Shown piece by piece: positions 35,801 through 43,983 of a stretch of DNA of 64,000 nucleotides. Position numbers and translations under genes: made by a program. Below the pieces are notes generated by a model. It was not told the origin of the DNA, did no database searches, and worked only from the letters and a program-made list of their open reading frames with translations. Numbering within the stretch: position 1 is the first letter of the stretch; each line of letters starts with the position of its first letter. The stretch comes from JANNBN01 sp963763885 (lineage in GTDB: Bacteria; Actinomycetota; Acidimicrobiia; Acidimicrobiales; JANYDT01), in contig CAVXQD010000001.1 in the NCBI GenBank assembly GCA_963763885.1, forward strand, positions 248,001 through 312,000, read 5' to 3'.

Positions 35801-35899
35801 ACAAGATCCAGCGGGTGCGAATGGTGTATCTGACTGTGCCAACCACGGCTTGGCAGCGAAGAAGAGTGGGGTGAGAATCCGGTGAGAAAGCACCAGGTG

Positions 35900-37579
35900 T
35901 CAACGCAGCGCGAACACCTTCCCGCCCCTTGTTGGCAGGTACACCGACCCTTTCCACACCGCTGGAGTGGCTTCGATGCAGCCGCCTAGCGAAATGGACC
36001 AGCGTTCAACCGGAACCGCGGTGGGATCAGTCACATCGTAAGCATGCAGAACACCGTGGCAATCGCCCATCAGTAGGGTCTCATCAACCACAACAGGCGA
36101 TTGCCACAGCGGGCCAGGCAATCGCAACTCCCACAACACAGCGCCGGTTGACTGGTCAAGCCCGACCACGCGTCCACCATTGGTAGAGATGATGACCGTG
36201 CCGTTGTAGATCGCCGGAGTAGACCAAATACCTTGGCTGCTGGAGCGCTTGGGGCGAGCAAGCGCGCCCGGGTCGTGGTAGCTCCACACCAGCGGATTGG
36301 CTGGGTTGCGCGGGTCGAGTTTCATCAGCTGCCCCACTTCATGGCTGCGTTGGGTCTCGCGCTCATATTCGGACGCTGCGTAAAGGAACCCCTCTGCGTC
36401 GACGACCAACGTGGCGTCCGTGTCGTCGCCTGTCCAGAACCGAAACACTCTGTTGGGGACTCCGCCGGATCGCAACGGCGCGAGGTCCCACCCTTGTACT
36501 AACCCACCCGAGTTGGCGAAGAAAACCGTATCCCCGTCGACCGCAACGGAATTCTCGATGGATACTTCCTGCGGGTTGCGCCCAGCAAGGTCCGCAAGCA
36601 GTTCATCGTCCCACGCTGGTGTGTTGAACACCAGGTGAGGATCCAGCGTGACAAGTCCGTCGTGACCGTACGTGCGATTCAGCTTCACCACGTGGAACTG
36701 CGAGTTCTCGCCACCCTCCAACAGGTAGTCATCGAGCACAAGAGCAGATCCATCCCAGTCGTTGTTCCACTTTGTGGGGCTGACGGCGTCAGCCGACAAC
36801 CGCCACAGTTCGACCGCCAGATCTTCTCGGTCGATGGCGATTGCACGGAAGTAGTTGTCCCTGCTGCCGGAGTACACAATTGGATACCCATCCGGGTCGA
36901 CGGTCACCGTGCCTTTGATGATGTCGCCGGTAACAAAGGGCGGAAGGATTTCTTCGCCCGTTTCTGCGTCGAGGAAATGCACGGCGCCGTCGTAGGCATT
37001 GAAGATCAACCACGTGTGACCATCGCGTTCGTGCACGGTGGGTTGCCCAGTCCAACCGGCGCCACACCACGTCTTGGTCTCACCTTTCGCGGTGGAACGT
37101 CGACAGAGCGACTTGCTGCCTTTCGGGTAGGACCATGAAACCTCAGGGGAATCCGGGACCGGGCCCAACCCATAGAAACGGCGATTTGCGTCGCCACGAA
37201 AGGTAAGCAGACCTGCAACTGTCGGATTCCACCCGGCTTCGAACGACCCAGGTATCGCGCCTGCTGCTTTCGGCCGCGAGGTGGTCGATTGCCAGGTGGT
37301 CGATTGCGGGGGCGCTATCGGTTCTGCCGTTGTCGTCCGGATGGCCGTTGTCATTTGGACAACCGGCGCTAGCGCCGAGTCGGCGCTTCGTGGCGCAGCG
37401 CTGATCGACGAAGGCGCCGGCTGCAGAGTTGTGGGTGCCGACTCGTGTTGAAGCGACTTACTTGGGCCTGTTGTGCTGCAGGCAGCCCCAACAAGAGTTG
37501 CCACCCCGACGAAGGAAGCTCGGACGAGAAAGCGGAACCTGGCGCGACCAGCCTGCGTGTGGTGTTGACGTGAACTCAT
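35900..37579 (-). CDS. PQQ-like beta-propeller lipoprotein
   Basis: 559 residues. The signal sequence ends in LVGAAC (C34), a lipobox, followed by a Thr/Ser/Pro linker to about residue 105. The remainder is a PQQ-binding-like propeller: repeated blades with AYDGAVHFLDAETGE, YSGSRDNYFRAIAID, NGTVIISTNGGRVVGLD, QSTGAVLWELRLPGPLWQ and GSVYLPTRGGKVFAL. No enzymatic residues are obvious, so a binding or scaffold role is likely. The open frame extends far upstream but the signal peptide decides the ATG at 37579. It is first in the minus-strand operon that continues to the dikinase-like gene. Confidence 0.86.
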   Translation of the reverse strand: MSSRQHHTQAGRARFRFLVRASFVGVATLVGAACSTTGPSKSLQHESAPTTLQPAPSSISAAPRSADSALAPVVQMTTAIRTTTAEPIAPPQSTTWQSTTSRPKAAGAIPGSFEAGWNPTVAGLLTFRGDANRRFYGLGPVPDSPEVSWSYPKGSKSLCRRSTAKGETKTWCGAGWTGQPTVHERDGHTWLIFNAYDGAVHFLDAETGEEILPPFVTGDIIKGTVTVDPDGYPIVYSGSRDNYFRAIAIDREDLAVELWRLSADAVSPTKWNNDWDGSALVLDDYLLEGGENSQFHVVKLNRTYGHDGLVTLDPHLVFNTPAWDDELLADLAGRNPQEVSIENSVAVDGDTVFFANSGGLVQGWDLAPLRSGGVPNRVFRFWTGDDTDATLVVDAEGFLYAASEYERETQRSHEVGQLMKLDPRNPANPLVWSYHDPGALARPKRSSSQGIWSTPAIYNGTVIISTNGGRVVGLDQSTGAVLWELRLPGPLWQSPVVVDETLLMGDCHGVLHAYDVTDPTAVPVERWSISLGGCIEATPAVWKGSVYLPTRGGKVFALR

Positions 37580-37648
37580 GGACCAACTCAGTCTGCTGTT
37601 CGACAGAGGGCCTCGTTTCCAACTGAACGACCTGGCATAGTTCTCAGC

Positions 37649-38268
37649 GTGTTCATCGCCTCCGATGGTTTCCTGCTCAACGCTGTCGATTTCGGGGCCG
37701 GTTCGCGCACCTTTGTAGCGCACGGTGGGTGGGTTGGTAGTTGGGAGCTGTGGCAGGAACCGTTCCAGCTCATGCAGACCAGGTGGCGTTGCATCGGGTA
37801 CGACCATCGGGGTTCTGGAGCCAGCACATTTCCCGCCGACCAGATCTCCCCGGAGGGTTTGGTTGCCGATCTGTTCCGAGTCCTCGACCGCTACGGCGTG
37901 GAGCGCTGCGTCCTGGCTGGGGAGTCCCTCGGAGCGCTGACTTGTCTCCAAGCGGTGCTTGAGCAACCTGATCGTTTTGAGGGCCTCGTGCTGGTCGACG
38001 GAGCACCCGCAGCGGACCGCACGCGGCAATCGGCACTCGTGCTCCGGATCTGACGGCAGTGCGTGTACCCACCCTTGTCGTGCACGGCGGACAAGACGCA
38101 ATTGTTCCTGTGGCCGTCGCTGAATATGTGGTGTCCCAGATCCCCGGTGCCACAAAGGTCATCATCGACGATGCGGGCCATGTTCCCTCGGTCACGAGAC
38201 CGGTGGAACTCGTGGCTGCGATCGAGCGATGGGCGGCCGCGACTCTGTCGATGGGAGGCCTGCGTTGA
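37649..38268 (+). pseudogene. Alpha/beta hydrolase gene with internal deletion and frameshift
   Basis: The first frame has the hydrolase core: FVAHGGWVGSWELW oxyanion region, GYDHRGSGAS, and the nucleophile elbow LAGESLGALT, ending at a stop near 38053. The second frame resumes at once with VRVPTLVVHGGQDAIVP (acid strand) and DDAGHVPSV (catalytic His) to 38268. Catalytic Ser, Asp and His are all present but in two frames, and the lid/cap segment expected between them (about 50-80 residues) is missing. A deletion that also shifted the frame is the simplest reading. Confidence 0.75.
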
Positions 38269-38271
38269 TGA

Positions 38272-38676
38272 TTAGCGGCGGACGATGCTGAAAGCTGGAA
38301 TAACTCGTGGGGCTGCGGAGACCACGTACCCACCGAACTGTGGCATCACCTCTGCCTGAGCGGCAAGCGCAGCAGCCGCTTCGTCGGCAGGAAGCTCGGT
38401 CACTGTGGCGGCGTACGTTTCAGTGCCGCTCTCCACGTTGATCTCGGATTGCGCCACGAGGTTGTAATACCAGTCTGGGTGCTTCGGCGCTCCGGCAGCT
38501 GACGCGAAGACAATGCTCTTGTCTTCGTGAACCTGTGCAACCAGCGGGATCTCTCGAAGTTCGCCGCTCTTTGCACCAATGGTGTGCAGGATGACAAGGG
38601 GAACATCACCAAACTGTGCGACGCGTCCACCGTTGGCCCGAAATTCTGCGATGACTTGTTTGTTCCAATCGTTCAT
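38272..38676 (-). CDS. Deazaflavin (F420)-dependent nitroreductase family protein
   Basis: A 134-residue split-beta-barrel protein of the DDN family (PF04075). VILHTIGAKSGELREIPLV is the family signature for the barrel strands that hold the F420 phosphate, and HPDWYYNLVAQSEINVESG is the second conserved block. Such proteins use F420H2 to reduce quinones or nitroaromatics. The pattern points to an F420-making actinobacterium. It is convergent with the hydrolase pseudogene, three bases away. Confidence 0.88.
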   Translation of the reverse strand: MNDWNKQVIAEFRANGGRVAQFGDVPLVILHTIGAKSGELREIPLVAQVHEDKSIVFASAAGAPKHPDWYYNLVAQSEINVESGTETYAATVTELPADEAAAALAAQAEVMPQFGGYVVSAAPRVIPAFSIVRR

Positions 38677-38739
38677 AGGACCACGGTACTCATCGCTGGG
38701 CGATCCGCAGACCGATTGATCCCGGTCTCTCTGAACGCG

Positions 38740-39573
38740 TTAGTCCAGCGGGACGAGGTTGCGTGTGTGGCGAGCCCAGCGGTTCGTCGGTCGAGTTGGC
38801 TGAGCCGCGGCGACGGCCAAGGCGTACTTGCTGATGGTTGTGGGTCGGCATCCATGTAGCCAAAGAAGGCGATCAAACTCAGTGGGTGCGCCAACGGATT
38901 TTGTCTCTACGATCAGTTGGTCCGGCAGGCTGTGGGTTACGCCTGCGGCACCGCCGACTCCCAAATCACGGTCGACCGTGAGACGTGTGCCGTCTTCGAG
39001 TCGAAGCGCTGCCCGCGTGTAGCGGGTGGACGCGCTCACGACAAGTTGGCTGACGAAGCTTGCAGCGTTGTTCTGCAGGTGTGCGAGCGACCGTTGATCT
39101 AAATGATTGGCCAAGAACAACCGGGCTTCGTCGTCCAGCCGCCCCTCCCAACGCCGCCGAAATTTTGAGGTCACCCCGTCTCGGCCTCTGTGCTTCACTT
39201 CAAGCACCTGATCACCTGTGTCCTGGTATTCCCGCACGCGGATTTTGCAACGGTCCGGACGTCTGGCCCGAGCGACTTCGTACAGAATTAGGTTGGGTAG
39301 GTCCAGGTACTTCGTCTCGTAACGTTGTACCCGGTGACCGCCGATGGTGAGCACAGAAACGTCCGCGCCACGGGCAACCATGACGTCGAAGACGACCTCT
39401 GCTTCGTCGACGCTCAATACGTACTTACGATCGAGCCGTCGCAGAGTAGGTCCTCCAAGACCGTGCTGTTGTGGGCTGTTGATTGCAGTCTCATCCCAAG
39501 TTGGCAGGGTCAACTGATCCGCCGGTACTGCGACCGTGGGAAGCGAGTCAAGCAATTGCTGAATGGTCGTCAT
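38740..39573 (-). CDS. VTC-domain polyphosphate polymerase-like protein
   Basis: 277 residues matching the VTC domain (PF09359). RRLDRKYVLS gives the first basic strand, RYETKYLDLP the second, KIRVREYQDTG and VLEVKHRGRDG the third and fourth Lys/Arg strands lining the tunnel, TRYTRAALRLEDGTRLTVDRDL the acidic metal strand, and LIVETKS the late Glu/Lys strand. Yeast Vtc4 uses this tunnel to make polyphosphate from ATP. The gene overlaps the upstream DUF4956 gene (ATGA). The VTC, DUF4956 and CotH combination is a recurrent neighbourhood in bacteria. Confidence 0.87.
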   Translation of the reverse strand: MTTIQQLLDSLPTVAVPADQLTLPTWDETAINSPQQHGLGGPTLRRLDRKYVLSVDEAEVVFDVMVARGADVSVLTIGGHRVQRYETKYLDLPNLILYEVARARRPDRCKIRVREYQDTGDQVLEVKHRGRDGVTSKFRRRWEGRLDDEARLFLANHLDQRSLAHLQNNAASFVSQLVVSASTRYTRAALRLEDGTRLTVDRDLGVGGAAGVTHSLPDQLIVETKSVGAPTEFDRLLWLHGCRPTTISKYALAVAAAQPTRPTNRWARHTRNLVPLD

Positions 39574-40133
39574 GATTTGGCTCCGGCAGGCACGGGAACA
39601 AATCGCACGTCAACCAGCGTCGTCTGTTCAACCATGTCCAACTTACGGACATCCATCCGGTACACCTTGGCTGCGAGTAGTGCCTCGAGATGGGTTTTGA
39701 GTTCGTCCTCGTCAGCAAACGCGCGATCCACCACAACGATTTGCTGACGGTACCGGCGGAACAGCTTTGGATGATCACCAACAAACACGGCCGCCAGGAT
39801 CGCCGCGCATAGTGCGGGCGCCACCCACCACGGCTTCAGCGAAATGCCGCCAATAACACCGAGTGAAAGCGAAGCAAACGAATAGGCCACGTCCTGTTGC
39901 GCAAGCTCAGACGACCGTAGCCGAATGATGGAAAGGACACCAAGCAGCCCAAGACCAAAGCCAGCGCCCAAGGTAGTTGTTCGGGAGAGCGCCAGAGTGA
40001 TGGCAGCGACGCCGACGGTGAGCACCAGGCAGCCGATGAGTAAATCAACGCGTCGGTGTCGTGGAAAGTACAGTCCGAAAACAAGGACCAACGACGAAGC
40101 GATTGCGATGAGGATGCTGACAAGCGATGACAC
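39570..40133 (-). CDS. DUF4956 membrane protein
   Basis: 187 residues. Four to five hydrophobic helices occupy the first roughly 115 residues (LVLVFGLYFP, LLIGCLVLTVGVAAITLAL, GAGFGLGLLGVLSIIRLRS, WWVAPALCAAILAAVFVG), followed by a small cytoplasmic ferredoxin-like tail (VVVDRAFADEDELKTHLEAL). GFGLGLLGVLSIIRLR is the family signature. It probably transports or channels something for the VTC polymerase that follows with a 4-base overlap. The function of the family is unproven. Confidence 0.85.
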   Translation of the reverse strand: MSSLVSILIAIASSLVLVFGLYFPRHRRVDLLIGCLVLTVGVAAITLALSRTTTLGAGFGLGLLGVLSIIRLRSSELAQQDVAYSFASLSLGVIGGISLKPWWVAPALCAAILAAVFVGDHPKLFRRYRQQIVVVDRAFADEDELKTHLEALLAAKVYRMDVRKLDMVEQTTLVDVRFVPVPAGAKS

Positions 40134-40206
40134 TGGTTCTCCAACTGGGACAGGTAGCCGCTAACCCCGAGGCCAGACTGCGGTCTTTCGTAACCATCAT
40201 GTCTTG

Positions 40207-40234
40207 CGAGGGTATGAGTTTGGTATGACCCTCG
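40207..40234. promoter_or_regulatory. Inverted repeat in the divergent DUF4956/CotH promoter region
   Basis: CGAGGGT (40207-40213) and ACCCTCG (40228-40234) are perfect 7-base arms around a 14-base spacer that itself contains direct TATG words. It lies between the divergent DUF4956-VTC operon and the CotH gene, so one regulator could control both. Confidence 0.45.
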
Positions 40235-40277
40235 TAATTTCAGCGCAATCTCATTTGTATGTGCCGATACTTGGCTG

Positions 40278-41873
40278 ATGCTTCGACATATCCAGCCAGG
40301 TTCCTGCACATTGCAGATCTCCCGTCGCTCGGTGATCCTGGGCGGAGTGTCGGTCGCCCTCGTCGGCTGCTCGTCGCCTTCCGCCCGGAGTCCCCAGTCC
40401 GTTGAGACCCTCGTTAAACGCAACGATCTCTACGATCAGTCGCGAATTCATTCGATCGCCCTCGATTACAGCGCAGTTGATTTCGACAAACTGATTGCGG
40501 CGTATGCGAAAGACAGCGACAAGGTGTGGGTGCGCGCTACGGTCACTATTGATGGTTCGCGGTACCAAAACGCTGGCTTGCGGCTGAAAGGCAACTCTTC
40601 GCTCTTCGGACTTGGAAGTTCCTCCGAAGGGGCCGGAGCAGGTCAAGCAGTGCGTCGTGGACCAAACCGTTCCGATGAGAGCACCCCCGAGTTGCTCCCA
40701 TGGCTGATTCGGTTGGACAAGTATGTGGACGGACAAAATCATGGGGGCGAGACTCGCATCGTGATCAGAAGTTCCAACACCACCACAGCGCTCAACGAGG
40801 CTGTTGCTTTGGACATGCTCGGGGCCGCTGGGCTTGCCACACAGAGGTGTGTGTCCGTTCGGTTCAGCGCAGCCGGGCGCGGCCGAGTGGTGAACGGAGG
40901 GATCGGAGTTGAACCCGAGGTGGAGCAACCCATCAATTCCGGGCGCGGCCGAGTGGTGAACGGAGGGATCGGAGTTGAACCCGAGGTGGAGCAACCCATC
41001 AATTCCGGGCGCGGCCGAGTGGTGAACGGAGGGATCGGAGTTGAACCCGAGGTGGAGCAACCCATCAATTCCGGGCGCGGCCGAGTGGTGCGGTTGGCAA
41101 TGGAGCTGCCGGCGCAAACTTGGACCACCCGGACCCTCGGAGCCGGGCCTCTCTACAAGGCGAAGAGTGGCGGGGATTATTCATATCTGGGCGAAGACGC
41201 GTCGGCGTATGCCAACGCGTTTGAACAGGAAGCTGGCAAAGACGACTTTGTCCCGCTTACGGCGTTCCTAAAGTTCATCAATGAGAGTTCGGACTCCGAG
41301 TTTGCACTCAACCTGAAGGACCACTTGGACGTCGACTCGTTTGCGACGTACCTGGCCATGCAGGATTTGCTGGGCAACTTCGACGACATCGATGGTCCTG
41401 GCAACAATTCCTATCTCTACGCCGATCCAACGTCTGGGCAGATGACCGTTGTCGCATGGGACCACAATCTCGCATTGACCGATGGTCCTGGATTCGGTGG
41501 CGGCCCCGGAGCTCAGGGAGATATGCAAATTGTCAACGGCATGCCGGGCATGCCGGGAATGCCGGGAATGGTTGAGGTTGGCGATGCAGATCGTGCAACC
41601 GCCGGAGAGGTTGCTGCTGGCGACAGGCCAATGAGGGTTGGTCCCGGCAACGGGAACATCCTCGCCCAGCGATTCAACGCGAACGAAACGTTTGCAGCCA
41701 ATGTTGCTTCGGCGAAGACGCGGCTCACAAGCTCACTGATCACCTCGGGTTCCGGCCTCGCGTTTCTTGCCGATAGGGCGGCAGTGATTGCCAGCGACGC
41801 GTCGGATCTCGTCACAACTGACGCGTTGACATCAGAAGTGGAGGCCATCGCAACACGCCTTGCTGCGCGGTGA
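40278..41873 (+). CDS. CotH-family secreted protein kinase-like lipoprotein carrying a 22-residue tandem repeat insertion
   Basis: 531 residues. The N-terminus is a Tat-like RRSVIL then a lipobox (GVSVALVGC). CotH features: AGLRLKGNSSLFGLGS, a PWLIRLDKYVDGQ segment, NEAVALDMLGAAGLATQR, FATYLAMQDLLGNFDD, NSYLYADP and MTVVAWDHNLALTDGPG, the last being the Asp-rich active-site strand. CotH proteins phosphorylate surface proteins using ATP. Residues about 200-271 are an intrusion: three 22-residue units plus a partial one that begin GRGRVVNGGIG and end VEPEVEQPI, placed where the family has a short strand. A MPGMPGMPGM stretch lies near residue 420. Activity may be lost. Confidence 0.85.
   Translation: MLRHIQPGSCTLQISRRSVILGGVSVALVGCSSPSARSPQSVETLVKRNDLYDQSRIHSIALDYSAVDFDKLIAAYAKDSDKVWVRATVTIDGSRYQNAGLRLKGNSSLFGLGSSSEGAGAGQAVRRGPNRSDESTPELLPWLIRLDKYVDGQNHGGETRIVIRSSNTTTALNEAVALDMLGAAGLATQRCVSVRFSAAGRGRVVNGGIGVEPEVEQPINSGRGRVVNGGIGVEPEVEQPINSGRGRVVNGGIGVEPEVEQPINSGRGRVVRLAMELPAQTWTTRTLGAGPLYKAKSGGDYSYLGEDASAYANAFEQEAGKDDFVPLTAFLKFINESSDSEFALNLKDHLDVDSFATYLAMQDLLGNFDDIDGPGNNSYLYADPTSGQMTVVAWDHNLALTDGPGFGGGPGAQGDMQIVNGMPGMPGMPGMVEVGDADRATAGEVAAGDRPMRVGPGNGNILAQRFNANETFAANVASAKTRLTSSLITSGSGLAFLADRAAVIASDASDLVTTDALTSEVEAIATRLAAR
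40875..41090 (+). repeat. 66-bp in-frame repeat array (3 full units plus 18 bases) inside the CotH gene
   Basis: Units start at 40875, 40941, 41007 and 41073, each with GGGCGCGGCCGAGTGGTG. The first three are identical 66-mers; the fourth stops after 18 bases. Each unit is 22 codons. In the sense direction only the frame used by CotH is open; the other two contain TGA. Confidence 0.95.
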
Positions 41874-41917
41874 CGGGCGGTGACGGGCGGTGATGGGCGG
41901 TGATGGGCGGTGATGGG
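41871..41917. repeat. 10-bp tandem repeat TGAYGGGCGG, about five copies
   Basis: Five consecutive 10-base units (two TGACGGGCGG, then TGATGGGCGG-type) start exactly at the CotH stop codon and end before the GH3 promoter region. Ten bases is close to one helical turn. Confidence 0.9.
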
Positions 41918-41965
41918 TCCATCGGCTGAGTAGCGTCCGGGGTGGCCCTCCTTCTGGCCCTCTTA

Positions 41966-42000
41966 ATTGTCCTCCGATTTGTCCTCTGATTTGTCCCTTG
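41966..42000. repeat. Three direct repeats of ATTTGTCCTCTG type before the GH3 gene
   Basis: ATTGTCCTCCG, ATTTGTCCTCTG and ATTTGTCCCTTG follow one another at 11-12 base spacing, ending 17 bases before the GH3 start. They could be a regulator-binding array, or simply locally duplicated sequence. Confidence 0.6.
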
Positions 42001-42017
42001 TCTTGGAGCGCCCCATC

Positions 42018-43934
42018 ATGAATTCGGTTCCCTCGCCGACAGCCACAGTTTCCGAGTTGCTGTCCACAGCTGGCATGTTCAACGTTGACGGACAGCAGTT
42101 CCGGGATCTGGACCATGACGGTGTCCTCGCGCCTTACGAGGATTGGCGTTTTTCGCCCGAGGTCCGAGTCGCTGACCTGATCGGCCGCATGACCCTTGAA
42201 GAGAAGGTCGGGTTGATGCTTCATGGCACTGCACCCGCTATGGGTACCGGGTTAGCAACCATTGGCATCGGCACGGCGTACGACCTCGACGCAATACGTC
42301 AACTCTGCGCCGACGGGGTGAACTGCGTCATCTCGCGAATGGCCCTGCCGCCCGCTCTGCTTGCCGTGCAGCACAACGCTGTGCAAACGGTGGCCGCAGC
42401 AACAAGGCTCGGCATCCCACTCACCATCAGCACGGACCCCCGGCATCACTTCGCCACGGTGACCGGCGCGAGCGTCAACTCCAACGGATTTTCGCAATGG
42501 CCGGAAACACTGGGGCTGGCAGCAATCGGTGATCCCGACGTGGTTCAGCGGTTCGGTGACATCGTGCGTCAGGAGTACCGAGCTGTCGGTATCCATATGT
42601 CGCTGTCGCCGCAGGCAGACCTCGGGACCGAACCGCGCTGGCCGCGCTTCGAAGGAACGTTCGGCAGCGACCCTGCTCTGGTCCGGTCATTGGCTGGCGC
42701 CTATGTCCGAGGCATCCAAGGTGGCGCAAGCGGGCTCACCACAACCGGGGTTGCGGCGGTGGTGAAGCACTGGGTTGGCTACGGTGCCTCTCGAGACGGT
42801 TTCGATGGTCACAACTACTACGGGCGCTACTCGGCGTTCCCCGGCGGTCGATTTCAGGACCACGTTGATGCCTTCCTCGACGCGTTCGATTCCCAAGTTG
42901 CGGGTGTTATGCCCACATACAACATCCTTGAGGGGCTGGCGCTTCAGGGCACAGACGTTGAACCGGTGGGCGCAGGGTTCAACCGTCAGATCACCACCGA
43001 TCTCTTGCGTGGGACTTACGGATACAAGGGCATGGTGTTGTCGGACTGGTCCATTGCGAAGGATTTCAGCGAACAGTGTCGAATCGGGATCCCAGTTCAG
43101 GAACCGTCACACATTGCAATGCCATGGGGCGTGGAGCACTTGTCGCGCATCGAGAAGTTCGTCAAGGGTGTCCACGCTGGTATCGATCAGTTCGGTGGTG
43201 AGAGCGACCCCGCTCCGCTGCTGACAGCGGTCCGGCAGGGGCTTATCTCCGTTGAGCGTATCGACGAGTCAGCGGCGAGAGTGCTGGTTCACAAGTTCCA
43301 ACTTGGCTTGTTTGAGGCGCCCTTTGTGGATCCTGAAGTCGCTGCCACCCTCGTGGGCTCGCAGCAATTTGTCAACGAAGGTCGTGACGCTCAGCGACGC
43401 TCCATCACGATGTTGGTGAGCGGCTCACGCAGCAAGATTGCCGCTGGCACGAAGGTCTTCTCGAAGGGGATTTCCGGCGAGGCGTTCGCCCGGGCCGACG
43501 TTCAGACCGTCGAGGATCTCGGGTTAGCTGACGTTGCGGTAATTCGTATTGCAGCGCCGTACGAGGTACTGCACCCCGGCCACTTCTTCGGGAGGATGCA
43601 ACATGAGGGAAGCCTTGCGTATCCGGCCGATCATCCAGACCTTTTGGAGGTCGCTCGGCTTGCACAGTCGGTCCCTGTGGTCGCCGTAGTGAACTTGGAT
43701 CGGCCAGCCGTTCTCACGGCGTTGCTTGATCACGTGGACACGTTGTACGCGGTGTATGGCGTCGGCGACGACGCGGTTGTCGATGTTTTAACCGGTGACG
43801 CGCCACCAGCTGGTCGCCTGCCTTTCCAGCTGCCCTCCTCGATGCATTCGGTGCTCTCGCACTCGTGCGACGTTCCCAATGGTCTTGCCGATCCACTGTT
43901 TGACCTCTTTCATCAGGCGTCATCGAACGGTTGA
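42018..43934 (+). CDS. Glycoside hydrolase family 3 (beta-glucosidase-like)
   Basis: About 638 residues. The N-terminal TIM barrel begins VADLIGRMTLEEKVGLMLHG. KHWVGYGASRDGFDGHNYYG is the conserved KH loop, and KGMVLSDW holds the catalytic nucleophile Asp343. The alpha/beta sandwich domain follows (RRSITMLVSGS, LADVAVIRIAAPYE), ending VVDVLTGDAPPAGRLPFQLP. GH3 enzymes release glucose or other sugars from the non-reducing ends of beta-glycans. There is no signal peptide at the chosen start, so it is probably cytoplasmic. The ATG at 42018 has GGAG ten bases upstream and is preferred to an ATG at 41967 that falls in the repeats. Confidence 0.92.
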   Translation: MNSVPSPTATVSELLSTAGMFNVDGQQFRDLDHDGVLAPYEDWRFSPEVRVADLIGRMTLEEKVGLMLHGTAPAMGTGLATIGIGTAYDLDAIRQLCADGVNCVISRMALPPALLAVQHNAVQTVAAATRLGIPLTISTDPRHHFATVTGASVNSNGFSQWPETLGLAAIGDPDVVQRFGDIVRQEYRAVGIHMSLSPQADLGTEPRWPRFEGTFGSDPALVRSLAGAYVRGIQGGASGLTTTGVAAVVKHWVGYGASRDGFDGHNYYGRYSAFPGGRFQDHVDAFLDAFDSQVAGVMPTYNILEGLALQGTDVEPVGAGFNRQITTDLLRGTYGYKGMVLSDWSIAKDFSEQCRIGIPVQEPSHIAMPWGVEHLSRIEKFVKGVHAGIDQFGGESDPAPLLTAVRQGLISVERIDESAARVLVHKFQLGLFEAPFVDPEVAATLVGSQQFVNEGRDAQRRSITMLVSGSRSKIAAGTKVFSKGISGEAFARADVQTVEDLGLADVAVIRIAAPYEVLHPGHFFGRMQHEGSLAYPADHPDLLEVARLAQSVPVVAVVNLDRPAVLTALLDHVDTLYAVYGVGDDAVVDVLTGDAPPAGRLPFQLPSSMHSVLSHSCDVPNGLADPLFDLFHQASSNG

Positions 43935-43983
43935 ACTCCACCAGACCCGCCGGCACGTCGAAAGATGGAAAAACTCGTCGTAA

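Noticed and set aside
40875..41090. 66-bp repeat considered as tRNA-derived (D-arm-like GCCGAGTGGT word and, in antisense, a GTTCAACTC T-loop-like word)
   Set aside because: The two words are on opposite strands, the T-stem does not pair, and no acceptor or anticodon stem can be drawn.
40251..41117. Minus-strand frame with repeated GLLHLGFNSDPSV peptide
   Set aside because: It arises because the 66-bp repeat is also open in antisense. The CotH frame on the plus strand has the family motifs on both sides of the array.
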